Assembly (NCBI GenBank): GCA_036653075.1
Contig: JAVVUQ010000017.1
Coordinates: forward strand, 1 to 23,103
Reading direction: 5' to 3'
Length of the DNA: 23,103 nt
Origin: JAVVUQ01 sp036653075
GTDB taxonomy: Bacteria > Bacillota > Clostridia > Christensenellales > CAG-314
Shown: positions 13,621 through 21,549 of the stretch, piece after piece
Numbering within the stretch: position 1 is the stretch's first letter
Layout of the letters: every line of letters begins with the position of its first letter
Made by a program: the position numbers and the translations under genes
The notes under the pieces: model-generated
The model's database searches: none
What the model saw: the letters and a program-made list of their open reading frames with translations, nothing else
What the model was told of the DNA's origin: nothing

Positions 13621-13756
13621 AAAATATACTCCTTTATCTGCCTTTTTGGCGTTTATATCCCTTTATTATTAACTTAATTTTTTTTTGTATACGTTTTGAT
13701 GAAAAAGTATTATAAAATTGTAGCAATATAGAACAAAACTATTACAATAGACGACA

Positions 13757-14014
13757 TTATAGCTTTGTCACTAAAGACTGATTTTGCGTGACTGCAACGG
13801 AAAAGTACCCCGCAAAAGTACTTAGGTGAATGGATTCAAGAGCTTTTTTAACTTTATCATAATCAAATTCATCAATTCGCAAAGATATTCCACACCCTAC
13901 TTTTGCGCCGTAGGGAGTGTTAACCATTGTTACTTTAACGCCGATAGCATTGATTAGCTGTAAGATTTTAGCTGCCTCCGACTGTGATTTAAATGCCAAT
14001 ATTATGTATCTCAT
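13757..14014 (-). CDS. DUF3343 protein, putative sulfur/selenium carrier-like
   Basis: An 85-residue protein. The start is set by a near-perfect AGGAGG (complement of 14020-14025) 5 bp before the ATG at 14014; an upstream in-frame ATG at 14032 lacks one. The opening MRYIILAFKSQSEAAKI, the central VNTPYGAKVGCGISLRI with its single cysteine, and the helix FDYDKVKKALES match DUF3343, a family named in databases as putative Se/S carrier-like. Members often neighbour selenium or cysteine-desulfurase genes; here the desulfurase-like gene is divergent, 267 bp away. A role in passing persulfide or selenium is inference from family and context. The conserved cysteine in GCG would be the carrier residue. 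Confidence 0.8.
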   Translation of the reverse strand: MRYIILAFKSQSEAAKILQLINAIGVKVTMVNTPYGAKVGCGISLRIDEFDYDKVKKALESIHLSTFAGYFSVAVTQNQSLVTKL

Positions 14015-14281
14015 ACCACCCTCCTGTTCCATTTATTAATATGGTTTGCATATATTAAAATATAGACACGCTCAATAGATATTTATTTAAACAACTTATA
14101 TGTATTCAATAAATAATTAATACAATTTAATGACTACAACCATTAAATATTTCATTTAAGTAAACTTAAATATCGCAAAGAACGAATGTTGAATTTATAT
14201 TTATTATTTGATTATGTCGATATTTTAATAATAGCAATGAATTCTTCATTACCATAATATGTTAAAAGGGAATATAGTGTT

Positions 14282-15426
14282 ATGATATACTTTAATAATG
14301 CAGCGACATCTTCATATAAACCGCCTTACGTTATGCGCGCTTTAATTGACGGTTCAAATAATAATATAAATCTTTTACGTTCAGGCGGGCATAGCTCAGT
14401 TATTTCAGCTGTTGCCGTCAATAATTCCAGAAATTCTGTTGCAAATTTATTTAATTGCAACAATCATAATGTTATATTTACAAATGGCTGTACGATGGCT
14501 TTAAATCTTGCGATTTTTGGAATTGCCAACTTGCCATTAAAATTGCCTTTTCATATAATATCCACCGTTATGGAACATAATTCGGTACTTCGTCCGCTTT
14601 ACGAACTGCAACGATTAGGAGCGCAATTGACATTTTTATCACCCGATGACAGTGGAAGCGTTCCAATAGAAATGCTTAAATTAGCAATAACTAAAGAAAC
14701 TAAGCTTATTGTCGCCGTACATTGTAGCAATGTTACAGGCGGAACAAACGACATAAACGCATTTGCTGATATCGCTAATAATAACAATATTCCTTTTATA
14801 GCAGATATTGCGCAATCCGCTGGATACTTTCCCGTAAACTTAAATAACATCGATATGGCGGCGCTTCCAGCTCACAAAGGACTGTGTGGAATAGGCGGAA
14901 ACGGAGCGCTCATAATGAATAAAAACATTACTTTAAAACCATTCGTATATGGCGGTACAGGCGTAATGTCGCATATAGAAGAAATGCCAGATTTTTCACC
15001 CGAACGGTACGAAGCGGGAACACAAAATATTGGCGGAATTTTAGCGTTAGGCGCCGCTGCTAATTGGACAAAAGAAAATATGTCCAAAATGCAATATAAT
15101 AGAAATTATTTGCAAAAATATATAACCGAAAATTTACAGAAAATGAAAGCTATTCGCTTGATTAGCGTACCCAACAGTTGCGGAATAGTTTCATTTGTTA
15201 TCAACCAAAATGGATTTGATAGCATGCTGCTATCATCAAATTTAAGCGATAAATTCGACATCATAACTCGTGGCGGACTACACTGCGCTCCATTAATACA
15301 TAAACATTNNNNNNNNNNATATCTGCAAGCGGAAGCAATACAATTCACGAAGCCGACGCTCTAATTTACGCAATAGATAAGCTATGCAATAACGATGCTA
15401 ATATTAATAATTATACTTATTTATAA
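14282..15426 (+). CDS. Class V aminotransferase, cysteine desulfurase/selenocysteine lyase-like, split by an assembly gap
   Basis: A PLP enzyme of the cysteine desulfurase-like class V group. Visible features are FNNAATS (4-10), MEHNSV (98-102), ADIAQSAG (174-181), the PLP lysine in PAHKG (Lys199) and the catalytic cysteine in RGGLHCAPL (Cys335). Such enzymes release S or Se from cysteine or selenocysteine as a bound persulfide/selenide. Ten N at 15309-15318 interrupt the frame. After the gap the correct reading is from 15319, giving ISASGSNTIHEADALIYAID and so on to a TAA at 15424-15426, exactly the expected C-terminus; the frame that carries straight through the N run ends wrongly at 15364. 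The start follows AAGGGA by about 10 bp. It is divergent from the DUF3343 gene. Confidence 0.85.
15309..15318. other. Assembly gap, ten N, size probably wrong
   Basis: The run is exactly ten N inside the aminotransferase gene. The frame before it (from 14282) and the frame after it (from 15319) only join if the missing length leaves remainder 2 when divided by 3, which ten does not. Family members have about ten residues between HK(H/T) and the following beta strand, so around 29 to 32 bases are likely missing. Confidence 0.9.
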
Positions 15427-15505
15427 TTATGTATAATAAAGGTTAATTTCAATAAATTATGGATAATAAAAGGAATATTTCAATGAATTATGCATAATAA
15501 AATAT
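15425..15505. repeat. 30-31-bp tandem repeat, about 2.6 copies
   Basis: AATTATG(T/G/C)ATAATAAA followed by a variable AGG...ATTTCAAT recurs at 15425, 15455 and 15486, directly after the aminotransferase stop codon. Confidence 0.75.
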
Positions 15506-15616
15506 ATTTTTTATAATTTTTTAATTATACATAATTATGTAATTGAATATTTATTTGATTTATATAAATAATACTTTAATTATTAGTTTGATATTATATT
15601 AATTTTTACAATAAAA

Positions 15617-15644
15617 AAACAAGTAGTATTTAAGCTACTTGTTT
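15617..15644 (-). terminator. Strong terminator of the leftward EAL gene
   Basis: AAACAAGTAG (15617-15626) pairs perfectly with CTACTTGTTT (15635-15644) around an 8-nt loop. Read leftward, it is followed by a run of T (complement of 15613-15619). It lies 14 bp after the EAL gene stop. The plus strand also has a short T run, so it may work weakly for the aminotransferase gene. Confidence 0.85.
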
Positions 15645-15658
15645 AAAATAGTTAGTTA

Positions 15659-17083
15659 TTAAGCTTTCCACGGCGTTAACAAAACTTCGCCGATAAATTC
15701 TTTTTTTTCTTTTGGTTTGCTATAATAGTAGCCTTGAACGATATGGATTCCTTTTTCTTTTGCGTATTGTAAATCTTCAAACGTTTCTACGCCGTCGGCG
15801 ATTAAATTTATATTTTTTTTCACGCAGTATTCAATAACAGCGGAAACTACGCTTTCAGTCATAGAGCTTTCCTTTGAATGTTCCAAAAAGACGTTGTCCA
15901 ATTTTATTTGCGTAATAGGCAATTTCTCAAGTTGAGTCAAACCGTTAAAATCTCTGCCATATTTGTCTATGGCGACCATAAAACCTGCTTGAATTAACTT
16001 ATCGATAGTTTCTTTAAACGCTTCAGATTTTTCATACATAGCTATATCAAAAATCTCGATGCAAAAATCTTTAGCTTCAGCGTGGTGTTTTTTTAAAATC
16101 CGCTTAAATTCCGTAACTAAATCGGGATTAGCTATTTGTCGCACAGACATATTGATTGACAGCCAAAAACGTTGTTCATATCTATTTTGCCATTCGACTA
16201 ATTGTCGAACCATCTGTTCAAACGACCATAAACCTACCCAATTTATATCCCCTGTTCTCTCCATAATAGGCAAAAATTTAGAGGGCAAAATCAATCCTTT
16301 AGTTGCGTGTTCCCACCTGATTAAACATTCTGCGCCGCAAACTTCTTCGGTATCAATATTAATAATCGGTTGATAATGCAATGTAAATTCTTTTCTTGCC
16401 ATTGCCGCTTTAACTTCATTATAAAACTCGTACTCTTTAGTTTGCGCTTTTTCACTGAGTGTGTGAGAGTAAATTGCGCTTTTATTGACACCCATTCGCT
16501 TAGCTGTAACAGTTGCAACGTCAAGACTTTGCAATAATTCATCTAAAGTTTTTCCGCCTTCGGGGAATGCGACAACACCAACGTTTACGTCCATTTCAAC
16601 AGACAAACCATTGTCTAATTTAATAGGTCTTGTCATCAATTCAACCATAATAGCTGAATATTTTTCTACATTAAAACTCAGCGATTCACGCATAACTATA
16701 AATATTTGGTCATCGGCGTATCGGCATATCCTAACCCCGATAGGCAATTGCCCGTCTAATATCGACATTGCAGTATGAATCAAAATTTTGCATTGCTCAT
16801 CGCCATAACTTTTTACAATGCTATCATATCCATTAATATCCACTCTAAATAAATAGAACTTTGTTCTTGTATTCGCCACATTAATGCTGGAATTTATTGA
16901 CTCATCCATTTCTTCTTTTTTAGCAAAAATTCTTTTTTTGCTTGTTGCATCGTGATATCTTATTATTTCACGCTTTATGGAAAAAAACAGAAAAACGCCT
17001 GCGCCCACCGTTAGTATTATAAGTAATAACAGCAAAAGTATAGCTCCACCCGAATCAATTTCCACTAAAAACAAATTTTTCAT
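15659..17083 (-). CDS. Membrane-bound GGDEF-EAL protein with both domains degenerate
   Basis: A 474-residue protein with an N-terminal membrane helix (about 13-36), a degenerate GGDEF domain (RYADDQIF at 121-128 replaces RxGGDEF) and an EAL domain from about 215. In the EAL domain Glu252 (ECL), Asn311, Glu343, Lys394, Glu433 and Gln450 are kept, but the metal-binding DDFG is DKYG (373-376, second Asp lost), the ExTE motif is EIFD and the AEGVE motif is ADGVE (Asp430). Loss of the second Asp strongly suggests no c-di-GMP hydrolysis, leaving a possible sensor or protein-binding role at the membrane. It lies 186 bp downstream of a second EAL gene with a complete set and ends at a strong terminator. 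AGGGA lies 6 bp before the ATG. Confidence 0.88.
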   Translation of the reverse strand: MKNLFLVEIDSGGAILLLLLLIILTVGAGVFLFFSIKREIIRYHDATSKKRIFAKKEEMDESINSSINVANTRTKFYLFRVDINGYDSIVKSYGDEQCKILIHTAMSILDGQLPIGVRICRYADDQIFIVMRESLSFNVEKYSAIMVELMTRPIKLDNGLSVEMDVNVGVVAFPEGGKTLDELLQSLDVATVTAKRMGVNKSAIYSHTLSEKAQTKEYEFYNEVKAAMARKEFTLHYQPIINIDTEEVCGAECLIRWEHATKGLILPSKFLPIMERTGDINWVGLWSFEQMVRQLVEWQNRYEQRFWLSINMSVRQIANPDLVTEFKRILKKHHAEAKDFCIEIFDIAMYEKSEAFKETIDKLIQAGFMVAIDKYGRDFNGLTQLEKLPITQIKLDNVFLEHSKESSMTESVVSAVIEYCVKKNINLIADGVETFEDLQYAKEKGIHIVQGYYYSKPKEKKEFIGEVLLTPWKA

Positions 17084-17155
17084 AGTTAATCCCTATATTA
17101 TCATTTTTACAATATTTTTTATGCTCATTTCTGATTGTACCATTTATTAGTAATT

Positions 17156-17219
17156 TAAGTTATTATTTTAGTATAATTTAAGTAAATTAAGTTATTATAT
17201 TGGTATAATTATTGTATTA
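17156..17219. repeat. 32-bp imperfect direct repeat, two copies
   Basis: TAAGTTATTAT starts at 17156 and again at 17188, each followed by TT(A/G)GTATAATT. The pair sits in the spacer between the two EAL genes. Confidence 0.5.
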
Positions 17220-17269
17220 TATAAATTTGCAATTTGATATTGAATTGAAAATAATCAATAATGATTATA

Positions 17270-18835
17270 TTAAATATTATCTTTTAAAAATGCTATTGCT
17301 TCGGTTGCTTGCAAAGCTCTTGAAAAATAATAGCCTTGAATAAAATCGCAATTGAGTTTTTTTAAAATTTCATATTGTCCACGTGTTTCAACGCCCTCGG
17401 CGGTTGCGCGTTTATCTAATCCCTTAGCCATATTGATAATACTTTTAACAATCATTTCCGTATCACGTGACGACTCTAAATCATCAATAAATATTTTATC
17501 AATTTTAAGTACCGTACTTGGCAAACGTTTTACGTACATTAAAGAAGAATACGCAACGCCAAAGTCATCAATATGCACATCAATACCAGCGTCGCTAAGC
17601 AGATATAATTTAGCTTGCACTTCTTCAAAAGAATACATTAGCGCTCCTTCGGTAATTTCAATACAGATTGACCCTTTTTTTAATCCAAAACCTCTGTACG
17701 CTTCTAAAAATATATTTACGAACCCATTTTGCATTAATTGTACAGGCGACACGTTTATAGAAACCTCTACTCCATATTCTTGTATCTTAGTAGCAAACGC
17801 CATAGCTTTTGTATATATATATTTACCTAAATTGATAATGCCTCCGCCTATTTCTGCTTTACGAATAAAATCAAATGTCGTAATCTCATTACGCTTATCG
17901 CTTAAAATCCTACATAACGCTTCAAACGCAACGATTTTTTTTGTTTTTGTGTCAATTTGCGGTTGGTAATAGACATCAATTTCATTATTAGCAATCATCA
18001 AATCTAATAATCCGTGCGCATCAAAATCGGTAGGTCGCCTTGATTCTTTGCCATTAATTATAAATATTTTGCTTTTTTCACTTCTTTTAGCATTATCCAA
18101 CGCAATTTTTGCATATCTTATAGCTGTTTCATAAGATAATTGCGCCATAGTCATATCTAAAACACCGAATCTTATGTCTGGCATAGCTATGTCATTACCA
18201 TCGCCAAAAGCAACTGTTTTGTTTAAAAGAATCAAGCAATTTTTTATAATTTCATAGTTTATTTCTCTATCTTTTTCGCCATTATAGCAAACGCCTAAGA
18301 TTGAGTCATCTATCAAATAAATCTTATCGCACTGAAGTTGTTTTTCAATAATTTTAGAAATTTCTTTCATTATTCTGCTATGAAAGCCATTTCCGTATAG
18401 CGCTCTATACAATTGAGAATTAACCATTTCCAAAAAAATCAATAATGAGCCTTTTGTGGTATCGGCAATCCATTTGTCATAATTACTTTTTAACACTTGT
18501 GTGTTATACAATCCTGTGCTTTCATTTGTTTCGTAGCGTTGTTGCATTTTTACAACTGTTTCAATTTCGTTAGTAAAATCTGCGCCTGTATAAAAGCTGC
18601 TACTAATTCCTGATTTATTTTGTATAAAAAGGCTATACCGCATTTTTTTCTTTCTGTCGGCGCATTTTATTATAATCATAGGCGCTTTGAACAGTTTATC
18701 TTTTGGCGTAACAAAAAACTGTTCATCTTTAAAGATAAAAATATTGTCTTCAGTAGATGAAATATCAAATATTTTTTGGAATTCTAAATTTGCTGAAGTC
18801 GCTTTTCCTTTGTTTGTAATTTGCAGTTTATACAT
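17270..18835 (-). CDS. EAL-domain c-di-GMP phosphodiesterase
   Basis: A 521-residue cytosolic protein without membrane segments. The EAL domain (about 265-521) has every catalytic position: FEAL (Glu305), SINVS (Asn361), IEITE (Glu393), IDDFG (Asp423, Asp424), LKIDK (Lys444), TAEGVE (Glu480, Glu483) and QGYYFSRA (Gln500). It should hydrolyse c-di-GMP to pGpG with Mg or Mn. The middle region (about 100-260) resembles a GGDEF domain that has lost its active site (YLIDDSILGV takes its place). The first 100 residues form a small unrecognised domain, possibly sensory. It is transcribed before the degenerate EAL gene and may share a transcript with it. The ATG at 18835 has a weak GGGG-type ribosome binding site. 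Confidence 0.9.
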   Translation of the reverse strand: MYKLQITNKGKATSANLEFQKIFDISSTEDNIFIFKDEQFFVTPKDKLFKAPMIIIKCADRKKKMRYSLFIQNKSGISSSFYTGADFTNEIETVVKMQQRYETNESTGLYNTQVLKSNYDKWIADTTKGSLLIFLEMVNSQLYRALYGNGFHSRIMKEISKIIEKQLQCDKIYLIDDSILGVCYNGEKDREINYEIIKNCLILLNKTVAFGDGNDIAMPDIRFGVLDMTMAQLSYETAIRYAKIALDNAKRSEKSKIFIINGKESRRPTDFDAHGLLDLMIANNEIDVYYQPQIDTKTKKIVAFEALCRILSDKRNEITTFDFIRKAEIGGGIINLGKYIYTKAMAFATKIQEYGVEVSINVSPVQLMQNGFVNIFLEAYRGFGLKKGSICIEITEGALMYSFEEVQAKLYLLSDAGIDVHIDDFGVAYSSLMYVKRLPSTVLKIDKIFIDDLESSRDTEMIVKSIINMAKGLDKRATAEGVETRGQYEILKKLNCDFIQGYYFSRALQATEAIAFLKDNI

Positions 18836-18925
18836 TTTGCCCCATTCATATTTACTATAATTGATGCCATTAACGCAATAATTTACGTTATTGACCTTAA
18901 AATTTGGTTAAATGAGATATCTATG

Positions 18926-19687
18926 TTATTTATTATTTTTTATATTCTCATTACTTTCATTATCAATGGTATTATGCGTATCTTGATTCTTAGATGTGGT
19001 AATATCATTGTTATGATAAGGTGTATCAGCTTTATTATTATCATTATCAATTTTTGATTTCAATTCTTCAATTTCCTGTTCGATTTTCTTATTATCCTCT
19101 TGTTTATTAATAACAGAGTCCGAGTCAGTTTGAGGTTCTTTAATTATAAAAATTGCCTTTTTAATAAGAGTTACAGCAACTAACAATAGGATAATAAAAA
19201 CAGCTAAAAACAGCAAGTTTTTTATATCGGAAAGAAATTTCAACGCTGTTCCAAAAAAAGTAGATTTAGCGACCTTAATTCCCAACAATTCGCCTGCGGG
19301 CATTTCGTCGACGCCAGCGCCCTGTTTAATGCCTTGAGTGCTTATTTCAATTCCATTTGAAGTATGCTCGATTTTTACAACCCTATGTATAATCGTAGTA
19401 ATTCCCTTCGAAATAAGGTTTTTATCTTGAGTTTTAAATACAATGTCATCTCCAATCTTAACATCTTCTCGTCTACATTCTTTTGCTATAACCAAATCGC
19501 CAACGGCAATCTCAGGTGTCATACTATCGGTAACAACTAAATGAAAGGTATATCCAAACAATTTAGGTTGAGAACCATTTATACGCGCAATCATAACTAC
19601 TACCATAATTATAATTGCAATAGCGACAATCACGTATGATATAATCGATATCGTAACGCTAATAATTTTTTTTGTTTTATCACTCAT
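18926..19687 (-). CDS. Signal peptidase I of the ER/SipW type, with a long polar tail
   Basis: A 253-residue membrane protease. TM helix at 10-34, then the catalytic serine in VVTDSMTPE (Ser55), the catalytic histidine in IIHRVV (His101), and an acidic residue in GVDEMP (Asp127), the Ser-His arrangement of ER/archaeal and SipW-type signal peptidases rather than the Ser-Lys of LepB. A second TM helix spans about 158-182. A final 70 or so residues are polar and low in complexity (Asn, Asp, Lys; KKIEQEIEELKSKID is coiled-coil-like), which SipW does not have. In Bacillus SipW processes biofilm fibre proteins. No substrate gene is visible here. It lies in the same direction as the AAA+ and DUF2357-like genes, 172 bp after the latter. 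The ribosome binding site is weak. Confidence 0.85.
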   Translation of the reverse strand: MSDKTKKIISVTISIISYVIVAIAIIIMVVVMIARINGSQPKLFGYTFHLVVTDSMTPEIAVGDLVIAKECRREDVKIGDDIVFKTQDKNLISKGITTIIHRVVKIEHTSNGIEISTQGIKQGAGVDEMPAGELLGIKVAKSTFFGTALKFLSDIKNLLFLAVFIILLLVAVTLIKKAIFIIKEPQTDSDSVINKQEDNKKIEQEIEELKSKIDNDNNKADTPYHNNDITTSKNQDTHNTIDNESNENIKNNK

Positions 19688-19859
19688 TTTATCTTTTACC
19701 TTCGCTATAAAAATGAATCTTCAAAATTTCTTTGATTGTTCATTTCATAGAAATTAAATTCTCATTATTATTTTAATCTAAATACTTTATATTTAATAAA
19801 TCAGCAAATGCTTTAATAAATATTTATATAATCATCGTAATATCAGATAAATCAAATAT

Positions 19860-21425
19860 TTACTGTTTATCCTCGTTTTTATTCTCTAATTTTCTCAATT
19901 GTTTTTCCATATTCCGTTCAGCTTTAGTTTTCATTTGTTGTTCAAACTGAAGTTGTTTATTTAATTGATTTTCTTTTTTAAGTTTATCCGCAGCGATTTG
20001 TTTTTCTTGTTTAATTCTTGCTTTACTTTCGGCAATGTCCGCGAGGCGTTTCTTTTCTGCAATAATCTCATTAACGAGATTTTCCGATTCTTGTACAGCT
20101 GTTTCTTGTTTCTTTTTCAAAGCGGCTAATTCATCTTCTTTGCTTTTGACGATTAAATCATATTTATTTACAATATTTTTTTTGGTAACAAGCAATTCTT
20201 CTTTTCCTTTAATTGAACGTCTTTTCCTATTATCTTTAGGAACATTTAATCGTAAAACTTCTTCGCAAAGAGAGGTATTAATTTTGCTTAAATTCTTGTA
20301 AAACTTTTTAAAGGATAACCTTAAGTTTTTGATATCATTAATATCGGTTAAATCCTTTGTTTCTTCGCCTTCTAACAATTCTTTAATTTTGTCATAATAA
20401 TATTGATTAATTAGTTCAGCTTCTTTAACTTTGCTCCCGCCAGGAGATGATATTTCAAAATTTACTGTTCTATGCAATTTATAATTTTTCGCTTTTTTAG
20501 TTTTTTGTGGCAATTTATCAAAAATGTCTTTTCTATCCTTATTATTTTCAATTAAGCTCATAACGCCAACAGAAACAAAGTAGGTTAAATCATCGAAATA
20601 GTCGTTATCTACTGGTAACTCTTTTTTACCAACAGCGACAGAAAAGCCAACCATACGATAAGCGCTAATAAACAGCCATAAATTATAACAATTCTTATAA
20701 TCAATATTTTTAATAAGCAAGTTTGTTTTCATAATCGGCGGTTTAATAACTTTCATTTTTGAACAAATTTCGAATACTTGTGATTTTCTAATGCCTTTAA
20801 GTCTATTCATCATAATTTCAAGTTTAGTTAAAATATCACGATTAAACTCAAATTCTTCCACGTCTTTACTTTTATAGGCAAGTTTCACTCTCATATCATA
20901 ATTTATATGCGTAAAGCCTACATCAAATGCCGATTGCATTTGCATTTCAGTAGTTTCAATAGTATCAATTTGCTTTTTTATAGCGTCGTAGCGTTCTTTT
21001 AAGAAAACATTAAGTCGTAAAACCAATGCGTAAACAAACTTATTTTCATAAATTGCGATATTGATATCCGATACAGAAGTTAAAATCTTGCTTGGTTGAA
21101 CATCTCCTATCTCATCGATGTTGCGTATATAATTAGTGTGCGCCGATAAATGTCTAATTGATGCGCCATTAATACTTTTTGCGCGCTCAATAGGTACAAC
21201 TTCATTTTCCTCTTTCATAAAACTTTTAGGATTTTTAGCAATTTTTTCTATGGAATCCATTGCTCTATCAAGTTGTTGTATCCAAGACATATCAATCTTC
21301 ATCGACTCGGTAATTAAAGTTTGCGCTACTTTATTGTTCCCTGCAATAACGCAGTTTTTCATATAATTATAGATATTACGGTCTTGTTCATTTGAACTCA
21401 AATAACTATCAACAATATTTTTCAT
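19860..21425 (-). CDS. DUF2357-like protein with a C-terminal coiled coil, partner of the McrB-like ATPase
   Basis: A 521-residue soluble protein. INIAIYENKFVYALVLRL (121-138) resembles the PENRFVK element of DUF2357 proteins, and TNLLIKNIDYKNCYNLWLF (234-252) resembles their TNVLxRDPDYRxVYxLW segment. The preceding HLSAHTNYIRNID region (92-104) also fits. In McrC-like members a nuclease follows these elements; here I see no PD-(D/E)xK motif. Residues 410-521 form a highly charged Lys/Glu/Gln coiled coil. AAAAGGA lies 5 bp before the ATG. It follows the AAA+ gene by 124 bp in the same direction, so the two probably act together. The function is unknown; the family call rests on two short matches and needs a profile search. 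Confidence 0.62.
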   Translation of the reverse strand: MKNIVDSYLSSNEQDRNIYNYMKNCVIAGNNKVAQTLITESMKIDMSWIQQLDRAMDSIEKIAKNPKSFMKEENEVVPIERAKSINGASIRHLSAHTNYIRNIDEIGDVQPSKILTSVSDINIAIYENKFVYALVLRLNVFLKERYDAIKKQIDTIETTEMQMQSAFDVGFTHINYDMRVKLAYKSKDVEEFEFNRDILTKLEIMMNRLKGIRKSQVFEICSKMKVIKPPIMKTNLLIKNIDYKNCYNLWLFISAYRMVGFSVAVGKKELPVDNDYFDDLTYFVSVGVMSLIENNKDRKDIFDKLPQKTKKAKNYKLHRTVNFEISSPGGSKVKEAELINQYYYDKIKELLEGEETKDLTDINDIKNLRLSFKKFYKNLSKINTSLCEEVLRLNVPKDNRKRRSIKGKEELLVTKKNIVNKYDLIVKSKEDELAALKKKQETAVQESENLVNEIIAEKKRLADIAESKARIKQEKQIAADKLKKENQLNKQLQFEQQMKTKAERNMEKQLRKLENKNEDKQ

Positions 21426-21549
21426 TTTTTCCTTTTAGGCAAATGCTTTGCAAGATTGAATTATTTATACGTATTTTATACAATATTTACTATATTTACT
21501 ATTATGTTACAATAGTTATTTTTTGAATATTTTCAGTAATAAGCTATTT

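Noticed and set aside
13681..13740. PerR-type operator before the ferritin-like gene
   Set aside because: The best alignment to TTATAATnATTATAA matches only about half of the positions, as expected for AT-rich DNA.
18821..19057. Rightward Ile-rich 78-residue open frame
   Set aside because: It is antisense to the polar tail of the signal peptidase, where Asn/Asp codons read as Ile on the other strand.
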